In this document: positions 1 to 12,030 of the stretch, one piece after another
How positions within the stretch are numbered: the stretch's first letter is position 1
Layout of the letters: each line of letters opens with the position of its first letter
From: Pterois miles
Lineage: Eukaryota; Chordata; Actinopteri; Perciformes; Scorpaenidae
Length of the DNA: 64,000 nt
NCBI GenBank assembly: GCA_947000775.1
Contig: CAMQGK010000567.1
Span: 17,836,001-17,900,000, forward strand
Direction of reading: 5' to 3'
Made by a program: the position numbers and the translations under genes
The notes under the pieces: model-generated
Databases searched by the model: none
What the model was told of the DNA's origin: nothing
Seen by the model: the letters and a program-made list of their open reading frames with translations, nothing else

Positions 1-3000
1 AGAGAAGAAACAGAAGTGAGGAAGCCAATGAGTAAACTCATGAGGAAAAACACAGCACAACACTATTCTCATTTTCCATTTTCATCTCATCTGATCACTC
101 AAATAGGCGACGCAACAGTCGGTCTTCATCGGTGGGCTGTAACGGCATCCAGTCGTCCTGGGGACGATAGAAAAATTGACCTCTAATATTTAAGGTTAGG
201 ACAAGTCATCTCACGAGAGTTGTAGCAAGTTTTTGGGATACCCTCTAGACACAAACCTCATAATGCTACACTGTGAACAACAAATCCGCGTTGAAATCGG
301 CAGCAGGAGAGCTAGTTAACGTTAGCTGTTAGCAGCTGGTTGGCAGCACTGTCCTGCTTGGCTAAATGTCAAAGCTAACGTACGGAGGAGGAGTTACATT
401 ATGTTTAAGATCAGCTCAGTAAAAATGAGTGTTGGGTGAAAGTAAATTATAACGTTGTCATGATGTGTTCATATATAATCTAGTAAACTTAAGCCTTTGC
501 AAAAATCAGAATGCAAAAAGGAGTGTATGTTGAAGTACATGTTTTTTTTTTTGTTTGTTTTTGTTTTTTAAAGTGAATAAGGTTTTGAGAATCGTAGCAT
601 TTTGGTATCAACTACTAAATTTCTGGTATCGTGACATCCCTACTCACATGTGCCGTCTTGTGGTAATAAATCAGTCCACGGAATATTTTTCCAGCACCCA
701 ATTCATGTTTCCAAGGACACATTAAATCAAAAATATTATTCACGCAGGATGATTTGTAAATCACGGTGACGCCTCTGTCATATCCCCAGAGCTCGTATCA
801 CAGCTGTCAGTGTGCAGATGCAGGTGCAGATCCACCCAGACCCTGTTAGTCAGCGTGTAACAGTAATACATCCTGACACACTTTCATTTCCATTCATGAC
901 GGCTAATTTGAGTGGCAGTGGCCCACAATCAGCTGTTTTTATGCTTTTCAGTGCAATTTGAAACACATGTTCAGGCTGCAGGATGAATCACAACATCTCA
1001 ACATTAGCATTTTGAAGCAATGTGGTTGTTTCGAAAGACAACATACTGTAGTAGTGATATGGACAAAACAACTGGGAAACTGCATTATCATGACACTAAT
1101 ATATCAACAATGTTTAGTCAAAATGACATTGTTCAAGTTTTTAAGGGGAAAAACATTTTCATGCACTGGGCAGTTTTTTCTTCCCTACCTCTTCTTTCAG
1201 ACTAGTGGAACAAAAACATTTAAAATACACATTTAGGTGATTATTTTACTACTTTTTGTATTTCGTTTGTAGATTTCCCCTAAATTCTCCAAACGTTGCC
1301 ATTAGATAATGCCTCATTTCCATATATAAACATAGGATTTCAGAAAACTTTTAATACAAAAAAATGATTGTCGTAATGTCAGTAATCAACAGGGGAAGTT
1401 TAATAGTGATATCTAATAGTAATACTCTTTACCCTATTCACTTTGAAGCATCTTAGCCCTATTTTAGCAAATACAATACCTACCATTTGCTGTAAACATC
1501 AGTAGTTGTAGTATTTTAGAGGAGTGTGACTGCACAGAGGGACAATAAACTGTAATCATCCAGAGCTATATGATATACACCATGCTCCCTGTTACTCACC
1601 ACACTACACTGTACTCATGTTATTCAAAACCAATGAGCCCTTCAGTGCTCCAGCTCTGACCCTTTAGAGACAAGAGCCATTTGGAAACTTTTTCAATATG
1701 TATTTTTAGCTTCTGTGAATACAAATGAGGTGAAATGAGCTTCCACTGTTGTACTTTATGTAATATAATGTAGTGGAGCGAGGCACTCCAGCACTATCTG
1801 CTGCCTGAAGAGCTGCACAGCACACAGAGAGGAGGGAGCGTGCTCTGAATACAGATCTGAATAATAGAAATACATCAAATTTCAGCATTCACAAAGCATA
1901 TAGGACGTGTGACTGTTTTCACCCTGTTCTCATTGAATAGTTTCTAAAGGGTACAAATGCTTATGGGGTCCTTATAGATGACTCATTCTTTTCATGATTC
2001 ATAATGTACAAATAAGCCTCAAGTTCATGCACTGCAGTATGGATCGTGTTTGTGTGGGTGTTGTTTATAAGTCACTGTGACGGTTATAGGCTTCTCCTTT
2101 TTAAGTGTAAATGGCTTAAGGAAAGCCTACAGTATACAGGGATCTTTATGTACAGTTATCTTTTATTGTACAGTCAATGCGCTTTACATAAAACATCAAA
2201 AACATATGAGACAAAGTGCAAAAGAAACACATTATAAAAGAACATTTAAATGCAATTAAAAACAGTCATTACAAATCCAAATGAACAGAAGATAAAAACA
2301 AGTTAAATAGAATGAGACAGGTAAAAAATACAAGAATAAAAGTTAGAGTGCAGTATAAGAAATGATTTAAAGGAACTCAATGTAAGAATCAGAAATTGCT
2401 TGTGAACAGTGACATCTGTGGCTGTTAACAACAGTCAGCATCTTGCTGCTCACGCTACATAGACGCGAACAAGCATCGGTCAAAACAGTGAGGTGACACA
2501 TGAAACTGAACGTGATTGACAGTCATCATGCTGATTTGCATTAGCAACATTAGCTGCTAAAACCACAGTAGCACTATATATTTGGCAATAATGTTAGCTC
2601 ACCAAACAAAGGTTCCTCCATAAATCAAAGACCTGGCCGATGTTAATCTTTCACTTGATTTTAGTTGAACTAACTCTCTTCTGCTCATTTTCTCACACAC
2701 TCGCCACCGCTCTCTCTCGTGCATCACCACTCACTTCTCACGTACACACACAGTCTTCGCACTGGCTCTGATATTCTCGCCCAACGTCGGTTACATTCCT
2801 GTTTTCCAAGATCGGCTTCGCTAGATATACCTTTACTTTTTGTGCTTCCCTAGAGTTTGTGTTGGAGTCTGAGTTGTGGTGGAGGCTGGTCGGTTGTTGC
2901 CGTTAGCGGACTCCATTACTAACTGAATGTTAACTACAGCTAAGGTACTCGCAAGTGCATGTGAGGTCACATTTGTTGGATTTTCCCAGAAAAATGGGCC

Positions 3001-3307
3001 TTTGGTTGTTCCCATTAAAAGCAGTCTACAGGCTGATAGAGGAAACCCAGAAAGGATAGGTTACACTCAGTTCAGACATTGCATTAAAAAACAGTTTATT
3101 TGTGTAAAAAGTTCCATACAGTCCCTTTAATAAAAAGCAGTGACAAACAGAAACACCTTCAGGCTTGATTTAAAAGAAGTGAGAGCTAAAGCTGATAGAA
3201 ATGTACAGCATATGTTGATTTTGATCATGGCTGAAAATAAGACAAATAATGGAAGCATGGAGGCAAACACTCTGAACTGTGTTTCCATATACAGTATACA
3301 TATGGAA

Positions 3308-3390
<83 letters not shown>

Positions 3391-3931
3391 TTAGATAAAG
3401 CTGGCACAGAGATTTGTGTGTTGACAACTTTGTATTTATTGTACATTTCCAGCATAAATGATTCAATTGGACTTAAGTCATTTTTTAAAATATCAAAAAG
3501 TTGAAGCACGAATGTTAAAAGAAGAAGTGCATTTCTACTGTGAAAGTCACTAATCAGCACTGGCATTTATCATTTCTGCTGATGCACAACAAAAAGAGAA
3601 AAGTGTGAAGTATGTGTTAGAGCAGCAGCTGACACCCTGGCGTCTGGTTTAATTATGGACTCTTTAATTATGTGAGACTGCACACTAAGAAATAGAAGCG
3701 AGTGCTTTCGGTGAGAAATTGATCCCTGCCTCCGAACATGCATAGAGTGGCGGTCAATAAAGCAAATGGACTCCAGCGTCTGAAACTCGCCATCCATCAA
3801 TCTGACTGCTCACAGAGGGTGAGCGGAGGGCTTTTGTGTTGTGTTAATGTTGATTTATGCGTGACTGTATGTATGTGTGAGGACTGTTCTGAGAGTACGT
3901 TCAATGTTGGTGCTGTCTCTTCCCGGCTCAG
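1..3931 (+). other. cacnb1 intron, 5' part outside the window
   Basis: No cacnb1 coding exon is visible here. The upstream SH3/HOOK exons must lie left of the window. The stretch looks repeat-derived in places: about 2420-3129 ends in a 'ccctttaa' terminus typical of short percomorph transposable elements, and a (TA)n tract lies at 3311-3387. A short antisense open frame at about 110-186 is treated as a finding. Nothing else is recognised. Confidence 0.6.
3311..3387. repeat. (TA)n dinucleotide tract
   Basis: About 77 bp of nearly pure alternating TA. It creates spurious Ile-Tyr repeat open frames in several frames on both strands. Confidence 0.97.
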
Positions 3932-6900
3932 ATGGAGCACGTCCCCCCCTATGACGTGGTTCCCTCCATGAGACCCATCATCCTTGTGGGGCCGTCACTT
4001 AAAGGATACGAGGTAACGAGAACAATGTGCAACATGTTTTATAATTTCACTTCCATATTTTATCGTCTTACGCCTGGTGTTTCGTCTTTAGGTGACAGAC
4101 ATGATGCAGAAAGCGCTCTTTGACTTTCTGAAACACAAGTTTGAGGGCAGGTAAGAATGAGATCACCTGCTATCCACAGCCGTCATGTACTGTAGGCTCT
4201 ACTTAACTGATTTTTGCTTGCTAACCCTGGTGCGCTGGATATCTGTTTCAGGATATCCATCACACGGGTGACAGCGGACATCTCCCTGGCCAAACGTTCA
4301 GTCCTCAACAACCCCAGCAAGCACACCATCATTGAGCGCTCCAGTACCCGCTCCAGCCTGGGTAAGACAACATACAGCCTCTTCAGATCCGTACGAACCA
4401 CAAAGACATTAACTCCACAGATAAGACAATAATTAGACTCTTATTTTGTTATTTGACAGATGATTAAGTTCAGTATAAAAACATTTCTTTTCATCGGGTC
4501 ATGTTGCTAAACATCCACTTAAATGTGTTTCACTATCTGTGTTTCATATCGTTTTTGCTTTGAGTGTGTTTCATTCGTATTAGATAGATAGATAGACAGA
4601 CAGACAAATTTGTTTTGTACATTTTTCTGGTAATTTTAAAAATGCTTAAAAAAATTTTTTTCCTACAACAGCTGGGCATAGTAGGTTGTAACACATGTTA
4701 CAGGAGGAATATAGTGGTTTTATTGCCTGAACCTAAGTGTTTTTGGTTAATTCACAACATCAAGCACATGTTTAATGCGACCGAAAAGTGTCAGTATGTG
4801 ATGAGTTGGGATGAGAACGCAGGATGATGTATGTGGGACTGATTCAAAAGAAACGACAGTGGCTGCCTGTCACTCAGTGCAACTGTGTGGCTCAATGATG
4901 TGTTTTTAATAGTTTTTGGACAACAATGGAGCTCAAGTAATAAGATATTATCAGCCGTTGGCTACCAATATAACTCCTTTAGTAGGATACATTTATTTCA
5001 TGAGATTTGTTGACAATACAGAAAAAAATATAGAATATCATCAGATCTGTTAGAGGCAGCTTACAATTAAACACATTTACAATTCCACTCACACAAAAAC
5101 ATATATACACATTATAAAGCATGCAGGTAAGCAGTAAAATGCCATTTCTGCGATGCTACAGGAGGTAAGACAATGAAAACAATACTAGCGCTGCAGCGAT
5201 TAATCGATTAGTTATGAACTACAGTAATCAATAATGAAAATTACTGTTAGTTGCAGCACATGGATATATTGTAATTTGGACGGTCATAACTAAAATCCTT
5301 AACATATGATGTAGCTTTGCAGATTGAATGTAATGAATCTGAAGGTCTGCCTGGATTTTGGACACAGAATTGCAAAATATAATTTGCCATAATGTAGATC
5401 CATGTTAGAGGTCACGTGGGTGCCATCGTACATCATCCAAAGAAAGTGTTTTCCCTTTTATACCTGCTCTGACTGTCTGAGTCTGATCTGGCCTCCTTTC
5501 TCTTTCTTCATCCTGTCTTTTCTGCCCTTCACCCACCCACCCACCCTTCCTTCTCTCCCACCTCCCATCTTCTTCTTCCACTCTGTATTGATTCAGACGT
5601 ACTGGGTATGTATGCTCTCCTCTGCAACAAAACAATGAAGCCTCTCTCCTTCCTCACCCTCCCCTTTTCTTCTCACTGTATCCATCATCTGCTCATACAT
5701 CGTTTGTCTGCCCGTCTGCTTGCCTGTCAGTTTCTCTGTTCCTCATACTTCTGTGTGACAGCCTGTAGTCTCGAACAAAAAGACAAGAATTACAAAGCGG
5801 GAAGAGATCTGTGGGAGGTGCCTGCTCTAAACTATGAGCAGAGATCGAAGCTTTCCATACTGCCCTCACCCTTTTGTGACCTACGTATAATGCTACATAT
5901 ATACTGTATGTGTGCAATCATGCCCAAGGATAACCTCTGTAGAAGCTCGCCTCATGCACTCTGTCCAGTCACGGCAGGGGAGCAGATTTCTCTCTGCAGT
6001 CAAACCCAAATTTGCAAAAGTCTTTGTTGAGGTTAATGGAAACCTTGCCAGCTATTTCTTTATATGAGTTAAAGTTCATGTTTCTTATCGTTCTACGGAG
6101 GTCCTGATTTCGCCTCCAGCTTTAATTCTTTATCCTCCAGCTCTCTGGAGGCTGCTGAAATGTGCACAGGCCCCACCTCTCTGCAAATTGCCTTGCCCCC
6201 GTTATCTGTCTCTGCCGCCGGGTTGGCAGCGCACAAACCTCGAAGGCGCTGAGGTTTGACCAGACAGACGAGGAACAATCTGGTTCTCGGTTTTAATCTC
6301 TCTCCTTACACGTCAACAGGCTGATAAAATAAGGGGGGGGGGGGGGGTGTGCTCGAAATGCTAAATAACAAGCTCTTATAGGCTGCTGTTGAGGAACAAT
6401 GAAAACAAAACACCCAAGCAGTCCACAGATTTGAGTGGTTCACCTGACAGAATAATTACTGCTGTGCCCATTAGCACTAACAACAACTAATGTCCCACTT
6501 AATTTTAAGAGGGTGTTTTTTTTTTTATTTACATGGTGAGAATTTGTGATCTTATTATTAGTGATTACAAGTGCCATCTCATTCTTAAGTGCCTCCTTCC
6601 TTTTAAAATAAAAAAGATGACATGAGGAAATTGTAAATGTTGGTAGGTGGCAACAGAATGAGGATGCTGCGCTGCTCCATTTAGCTGTGCATAAATGGAA
6701 CTTTAACTGTGATCCAATCTAATTCATATGCTTCGAGTTGTTTTCTTCTAAAATCTTAATCATGCATGATTAAGTACAAACATGTCGGTTGTGTACTTAT
6801 GGCTGATATAAGGTGCTGCATCTCCTCAAAGACAGAGAGAGTTTACACAATCATTTTGCTGTCTCATCTGTATTTATGTGTCTTATCTTTGTCCCGGTGC

Positions 6901-9900
6901 CTTCAGCGGAGGTGCAGAGTGAGATTGAGCGTATCTTTGAGCTGGCCCGTACCCTCCAGCTGGTTGCTCTGGATGCAGACACCATCAACCACCCCTCTCA
7001 GTTGGCCAAGACCTCCCTGGCTCCCATCATTGTCTATATCAAAATAGCCTCACCTAAGGTATGGAAACAGATGACATGAGAGTTACAATCTTCAAGATTT
7101 TTGATGCCATTTATTGTTTTAGCAATAGCTATTTAATGTACTTGTATTCTGTATTGTCGTGCCCTGGATTCAAGCTGCCGACAACATTGTTTCAGTAGAC
7201 AAAGTGTTGTTGTGTCCCTGCAGGTCCTCCAGAGGCTCATCAAATCTCGGGGGAAGTCCCAGGCTAAACACTTAAATGTGCAGATGGTGGCAGCAGACAA
7301 GTTGGCCCAGTGTCCACCTGTGAGTTCTGCTTTGTGACTTCAGTAGGGCTGTCAATCGATAATATTTATTTATATTTAATCGTGGTTAATCGCGATTAAT
7401 CGCATGATTAATCACACATTAATTGCACATTTTTAATCTGTTCAAAATGTACCTTAAAGGGAGATTTGTCAAGTATTTAATAATCTCATTAACATGAGAG
7501 TGGATAAATATGCTGATTTATGAAAATGTATCTATTACTGGAAATCAATTAACAACACAAAACAATGACAGATATTATCCAGAAACCCTCAAAGGTACTG
7601 CATTTAGCATAATAAATATGCTCAAACCACAACATGGCAAACTGAAACCCAGCAGCTGTCAGTGTGTCAGAGTGCTGACTTGACTATGACTTGACTCCAA
7701 ACTGCATGTGATTATCATAAAGTGGGCATGTCTGTAAAGGGGAGACTCGTGGGTACCCAGAGAAGCCATTTTCATAACGTAGCTTGAGGTCAGAGGTCAA
7801 GGGACCCCTGGTTTGGAGCATTATTTAGCCTCCTTCATGACTTGTAGTATGACATGGTTGGCACCAATGGATTCATTAGTTTTTCTAGTTTGAAAATGAA
7901 CTTCTGAAAAAAAAAATCAGTTGAAGGGGATCTATTATGCTCATTTTCAGTTTCGTACTTGTATTTTGAGTTTCTACTAGAATCAAACTCTAACTAGCTT
8001 TGTCTGAGGGAGTCCCAAACTAGCCACTAGGAAGGTATTATGCAAATGTTTCAGAAGAACAGGTGGGACTTCCAGCGAGGTGTTCCAGGCAGTTAAGGAG
8101 CACAGATTCTGTGGGGGAGAGTAACTCTGTTTGCCGTGGACTTTGGACTTTGTAAGTTTGCAGAACTTCTTCACAAAAACTATACACACCAAAGGAGAGG
8201 GGAAAGGATTATAGGTCCTGAAACAGAATCCAGGAAGTCTTGTTACATAAATCGTCCTTAAATGGTGCAGACAACTATGGAAAAAACTAAGACACTCATA
8301 TAAATATAGTGAATTTATTTTTTGAGCATAGGCAATAAAACTGACTCTAGGTCTTCAGCATAGTCTGAAAAACAACTGATCAGTCAGGATTATGCATGTA
8401 TACCAGCCGTGGGTGGCATTCATAGGGCCTTGTATGTTACCAATAGAGGGCGCTAAAGTGTTATCAAGGGCCACATGCATGCATATAGAACGTCAAAGTG
8501 GTATAAGTATACAAAAAAAGCATAATATCAATGCATAATTTACGTAAATAAATCCGGAAAATACCCAACAAATACTAACTAATGTTCCTAACCTAGAGCA
8601 TGATAGGTTCTCTTTAATTTTGGTTCTGTAAAACCAACAAACATTTTCTTTATGTGCAGGAACTGTTTGACATTATCCTGGACGAGAACCAGCTGGAGGA
8701 CGCCTGCGAACACCTGGCCGACTACCTGGAGGCGTACTGGAAGGCGACGCATCCCCCGAGCAGCAACCCTCCCAACCCTCTGCTCAACCGTACCATGGCT
8801 ACGGCAGCCCTGGCCGCCTCCCCCGAGCCCGTCTCCAACCTGCAGGTACAGGTGCTCACCTCCCTGCGCAGGAATATGGATCTGTGGCCTGACATGGACG
8901 GTGCTGTAGCCAACGAGGGGAAAGAGCAAGAACATGCTCTCTGAAGAAAGATGCGGGGTGGGGGGGGACCCGGCAACTCAACCTCAACCCAGCAGCCTAC
9001 TAAAGGAATAGTGCATTGAAACCCTGTTTATGCTGTATATAGAAACACATTCACACTAACACATAAATGAGACAAATTGACACACAAGCTTTCAGAACAC
9101 CCACAAGAAAGATTACGTAGTCTGTATGTTAGCAGGTCAGTGTTTACTTCCCTGCGCTGTTTAAACTGAGAGCAGTTCAACTCAAACCACACTGGACTAA
9201 AGGAGTTACCCATAAGGCACCTCTGACGCTGGGGGCCCCCTCCCTTTTGCTGTAATCAAGAGTAAAATGATATCTGCCGCCCCCTCCACCCTGCCCTCTT
9301 TAGCTCCGTGGCCTCCTTTCTCCGACACTTTTTCTTCTCTGAGAGGCTGAATCCAGTTCGCCGTCCTCCTCCGTGTTGCCATGGTACCGCCCCTGAAAAC
9401 AGCAAGTCATGTCCGCCTCTTCAGACAGAAATGCTTAGTTTGGTGGAGGCTGTTGCTAACACTTTTTTATTATCATTTTAACAGCAAAGTACTAATGAGC
9501 CCATGAGTTATTGCTGGCTGCACATTAATTATAATAAATTGCACGCTGTCAAGGATATTTATGTCACCTGAGCGACAGTATTGCACCAAATGGCTGGAAA
9601 CATGTTTTATATCTCCTTTTATTGAGGCTGTCATTAAAGAAGTGGCAACACAAATAGTCCAAATGCACTTTAAATCTTATGTGCCTTAATTGAGGTGAAA
9701 TTATTTCAGAGATCTGTGCTGTAGAGTTCAATTAATTACGTAATCGTATGATGGTCGTGCTGATATTTCTGCTTTTTTCCTGCCATGAGGTCAATCTGTC
9801 AGAAGGTGGCACTGCTGTAATGTTAAATACTCAGTTGAATAACTGCTTGTGTGTGCTTGTGTTTGCAGGTAGGTATAATGATTTTGAATTAGTAGAACTT

Positions 9901-10682
9901 ATCAGTTTGACTAATTACTGTATTTGTTTTGTGTTGAGTGTAAGTCGGTGTGTGTGTGTTATAAATAGACTGATGTCAGTCATGAACACTAATGCTTTTA
10001 CAACCACAGGTCAGTCTATGATGTTGTGGTTCTGTGTTGTCTGCCCTGCCTCATGCTAACCCCGCTGACTAACTACTGACACTTTGCTTTGCTGTCTGTG
10101 TCTCTGCATGGTTGCTGCTGTGTGGCATGTCTGTGGCTGCAGGGGCCGTACCTGGTGCACGGTGAGCAGAAGCGAGAAGGGCCTCTGACAGAGTGCGGTG
10201 GGAGCGGCACCCTGCACGACTATCAGACCGACCTGGGAGGGAAACCTCAGCAGCAGCAGCAGCAGCAAGCGTACCTGCGCTCCTCTCGCGGCCAGCTACG
10301 GGGAGGCAGCGGCCGAGGGCTGTCACGGCAAGACACCTTCGACTCTGAGACCCAGGGCAGCCGGGACTCCGCCTACACCGAGGCCGGCGACTCCTGCATG
10401 GACATTGAGACTGACCCCTACGAAGAGCCTGAGCCCTACAGAGGGGGCGGCGGCAGCCGCCTCCACCTGGCGCAGCATCATGGCAGACAGGCGTCCTGGG
10501 AAGACGAAGGTGCCGAGCCAGACCAGGAGAACCTGAACCACCCTCCGATGCCGAGCCAGACGCAGTCACATGGACGTACCAAGCTGAGGGAGCGCTACTG
10601 CCAGGACCCTGTGGACACCGGGGCCAACATGAGCCGCAACAAGAACCAGGAAGACTGGGGGAGGGACGTCTACATCCGCTGA
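3932..10682 (+). CDS. cacnb1: voltage-gated calcium channel subunit beta-1 (3' part, two alternative C-termini)
   Basis: Cytoplasmic auxiliary subunit that binds the alpha-1 pore subunit, promotes its surface delivery and tunes gating; in skeletal muscle it is needed for excitation-contraction coupling. Visible exons are 3932-4012, 4092-4150, 4252-4361, 6907-7058, 7224-7319, 8660-8845 (or to 8944) and 10143-10682. All have AG/GT borders and compatible phases. The first starts with the hallmark EHVPPYDVVPSMRPIILVGP, the beginning of the non-catalytic guanylate-kinase-like domain. Exons 3-4 carry the KRSVLNNPSK and SSLAEVQSEIERIF region that includes the beta-interaction segment. Exon 6 carries DENQLEDACEHLADYLEAYW. 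The long tail keeps SRQDTFDSET and ends in GRDVYIR, as in mammalian beta-1b. The SH3 and HOOK exons lie left of the window. I assign CACNB1 over CACNB2-4 from the C-terminal tails and the ARL5C/PLXDC1/LASP1 neighbours. Confidence 0.96.
4362..6906 (+). other. cacnb1 intron
   Basis: About 2.5 kb without coding sequence. It contains a short TAGA/GACA tract near 4582-4605, a dispersed element around 5188-5265 with the 'gctgcagcgattaatcgatt' signature (a second member lies near 35094-35190), and a run of 15 G at 6333-6347. Confidence 0.7.
6333..6347 (+). repeat. G homopolymer, 15 nt
   Basis: Uninterrupted run of 15 G in a cacnb1 intron. It could form quadruplex structure, and its length is likely to vary or be mis-sequenced. 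Confidence 0.9.
7343..7905 (+). repeat. dispersed repeat family A, longest copy
   Basis: Starts with 'gggctgtcaatcgata' and the 'aatcgcgattaatcgcatg' block, and runs through 'ggggagactcgtgggtaccc' and 'gacatggttggcaccaatgg'. Other parts of the same family lie at about 13030-13395 (opposite strand), 45045-45250 (same strand) and 52855-52970 (opposite strand). I remember it as an abundant percomorph interspersed repeat; the class is not certain. Confidence 0.75.
7924..8615. mobile_element. MITE-like element with imperfect terminal inverted repeats
   Basis: The left end 'aaggggatctattatgctc' and the reverse complement of the right end, 'aagagaacctatcatgctc', agree at 15 of 19 positions. There is no coding potential inside, so it is a non-autonomous DNA element. 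It starts directly after the family A copy and ends 45 bp before the 8660 exon of cacnb1. Confidence 0.65.
8660..8944 (+). CDS. cacnb1: cacnb1 exon with alternative read-through end (beta-1a-like short C-terminus)
   Basis: When spliced at 8845 (donor 'cag|gtacag') this exon encodes 62 residues ending PVSNLQ and joins the 10143 exon. When the donor is ignored, the frame continues for 32 more residues, starting VQVLTSLRRNMDLW and ending KEQEHAL, with a TGA at 8942-8944. Mammalian skeletal-muscle CACNB1 (beta-1a) uses the same arrangement: its tail starts VQVLTSLRRN and ends EHAM. A candidate polyadenylation signal for the short transcript is AATAAA at 9533-9538. The exon extent is read directly; use in muscle is inferred from the mammalian isoform. 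Confidence 0.9.
   Translation, partial: ELFDIILDENQLEDACEHLADYLEAYWKATHPPSSNPPNPLLNRTMATAALAASPEPVSNLQVQVLTSLRRNMDLWPDMDGAVANEGKEQEHAL
8945..10142 (+). other. cacnb1 short-form 3' UTR / long-form last intron
   Basis: This stretch would be 3' UTR in the short transcript, with a candidate AATAAA at 9533-9538, and intron in the long one. No repeat or RNA gene was recognised. Confidence 0.6.
9533..9538 (+). promoter_or_regulatory. candidate polyadenylation signal for the short cacnb1 transcript
   Basis: Canonical AATAAA about 590 bp after the short-form stop codon, in an AT-rich context. Assignment is by position only. Confidence 0.4.
10143..10682 (+). CDS. cacnb1: cacnb1 terminal exon (beta-1b-like long C-terminus)
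   Basis: This 540-bp exon starts GPYLVHGEQ directly after the SNLQ junction, as in mammalian beta-1b, and ends GRDVYIR-stop. It encodes a disordered, Gly-, Pro- and Glu-rich tail with a seven-glutamine run (10248-10268, six CAG then CAA). The SRQDTFDSETQGSRDSAYTE segment and the ETDPYEEPEP acidic patch are conserved with the human tail. A long antisense open frame across this exon is a by-product of its high GC content. Confidence 0.95.
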   Translation, partial: GPYLVHGEQKREGPLTECGGSGTLHDYQTDLGGKPQQQQQQQAYLRSSRGQLRGGSGRGLSRQDTFDSETQGSRDSAYTEAGDSCMDIETDPYEEPEPYRGGGGSRLHLAQHHGRQASWEDEGAEPDQENLNHPPMPSQTQSHGRTKLRERYCQDPVDTGANMSRNKNQEDWGRDVYIR

Positions 10683-12030
10683 ACACGCATCATACCACAG
10701 AGGCGAGGAAGCTGAGAGATAGGGAGGGCGGGGGTCAGGTTCTAGGCTCAGAAGGAACTGGGTTTGGGGCCATGCCAGTCAGGCTGACAAATTAATCTGT
10801 TTACATCCCAGTACAATGTAAAGAAAAACATCAACTGCCAGATGCCATTCTCATCTTCTTACAATTCAATTTATTTATGTTTGAAAAAATACTATTGGTC
10901 TGTTTTTTGTTTCCTTTGTTAATACTGCATGAATATCATGGATTTCTATACTGACAGCACAAGGACAGTAATTGATTGTGAATCTCTGATTGTGACTCGA
11001 TCTCTCCTTCGGTTGTGAAGAGCTGTAGTCTGTCCTGTCTGTCCTCTGCAGTCTTAAACAGGGTCTAATGTCACCGTCCCCACGTTCAGTGTCAGGGTTT
11101 CTCTTTACCTTAATCTCACTCAGTGCTTTTGGATTCCTACCATACTGAGATCCAGAAGTGATGAATCTCTCACCTCCACGTTCTTATCACCCAGACCTTA
11201 AAAAAAGCTGGTGGAGAAGTTGCCATATTTTAACACGACAATTTATTGATGTTGCTACACTCATGTCAGCTTGATTACAACAAAGAGTACACTCCAAAGA
11301 TGTTTACTTCTTCCCTGACCTGGTCTACACGTCTGACCCAGTCCTCCCGTTTCTGTTCTCCTCTTCCTCGTGAGGGCGCCTGCAGTATTCATTTGTTCTA
11401 ACGTGGTGGAGATTCACTGCAGTTGTAGTTGTGTGAATGAAGTGTCCTGCCTTAGTCACTCGCACCCTAAAGACACCCAAGAAAACTCCAATCACAAGTG
11501 CCGGAATGTCTCGCCAAGCCATGTCCACCACTGCCACGGTGGGATGTCTTAACTCTTGTTACACTCGTTTTCATACCATACTTCTGTGTGTTTGTGTCTC
11601 GTGGCTACTCTACACCGTAGCCCACGCTGTCGCTCCAGCACGTCGTCTTTTCTTTGCACCAGCTTCGTCGTCTGTTTTTCGGGGCTAATGGTTATATAAA
11701 AAGTACTCGTGTGTGTGTGGTTAAATCACTCCCAACTTCCACCTAAACAGCTAGCTTGTCTGATATTAAATACCACTCTCTTCTTACTCTTGATTTCTGA
11801 CTGAATTAGTGTTGTTTTTTTCCTGTGGACATTTGCAATTTTTTTTAAATTTAACTCTTCAGTTCTTGTGAGGTAGTGAGAGGAGTATCAAGTGGGGTGT
11901 GGGAGGGGGGCTAGGATCAGCTTTGGTCTTTACTCAGATATCTATAATGGAGAATCCATGAATGTCTTTAGCGGGCTGCTTTGGCCCGCCCGTCTTCAGT
12001 TGAATAAATAAATATTAAATAATGATCAGT
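10683..12030 (+). other. cacnb1 3' UTR
   Basis: Non-coding sequence after the long-form stop. The first strong polyadenylation signal is AATAAA at 12003-12008, inside 'tgaataaataaatatt', giving a 3' UTR of about 1.3 kb. The exact cleavage site is unknown. Confidence 0.6.

Noticed and set aside
1..20. Possible end of a cacnb1 exon (AAGAAACAGAAG, recalling the KQKQK segment before EHVPPYD)
   Set aside because: The only donor (gtgagg) leaves a phase that does not fit the phase-0 start of the 3932 exon, and too little sequence is visible to judge.
772..957. Open plus-strand frame of about 62 codons containing VQMQVQIHPDPVSQRV
   Set aside because: No start codon near its beginning, no matching splice phase to cacnb1 and no family recognised; probably chance.
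3140..3566. Open frames with long Ile-Tyr repeats on both strands
   Set aside because: Pure product of the (TA)n tract.
10069..10686. 205-residue minus-strand open frame
   Set aside because: Shadow of the GC-rich cacnb1 terminal exon, which has clear homology on the plus strand.
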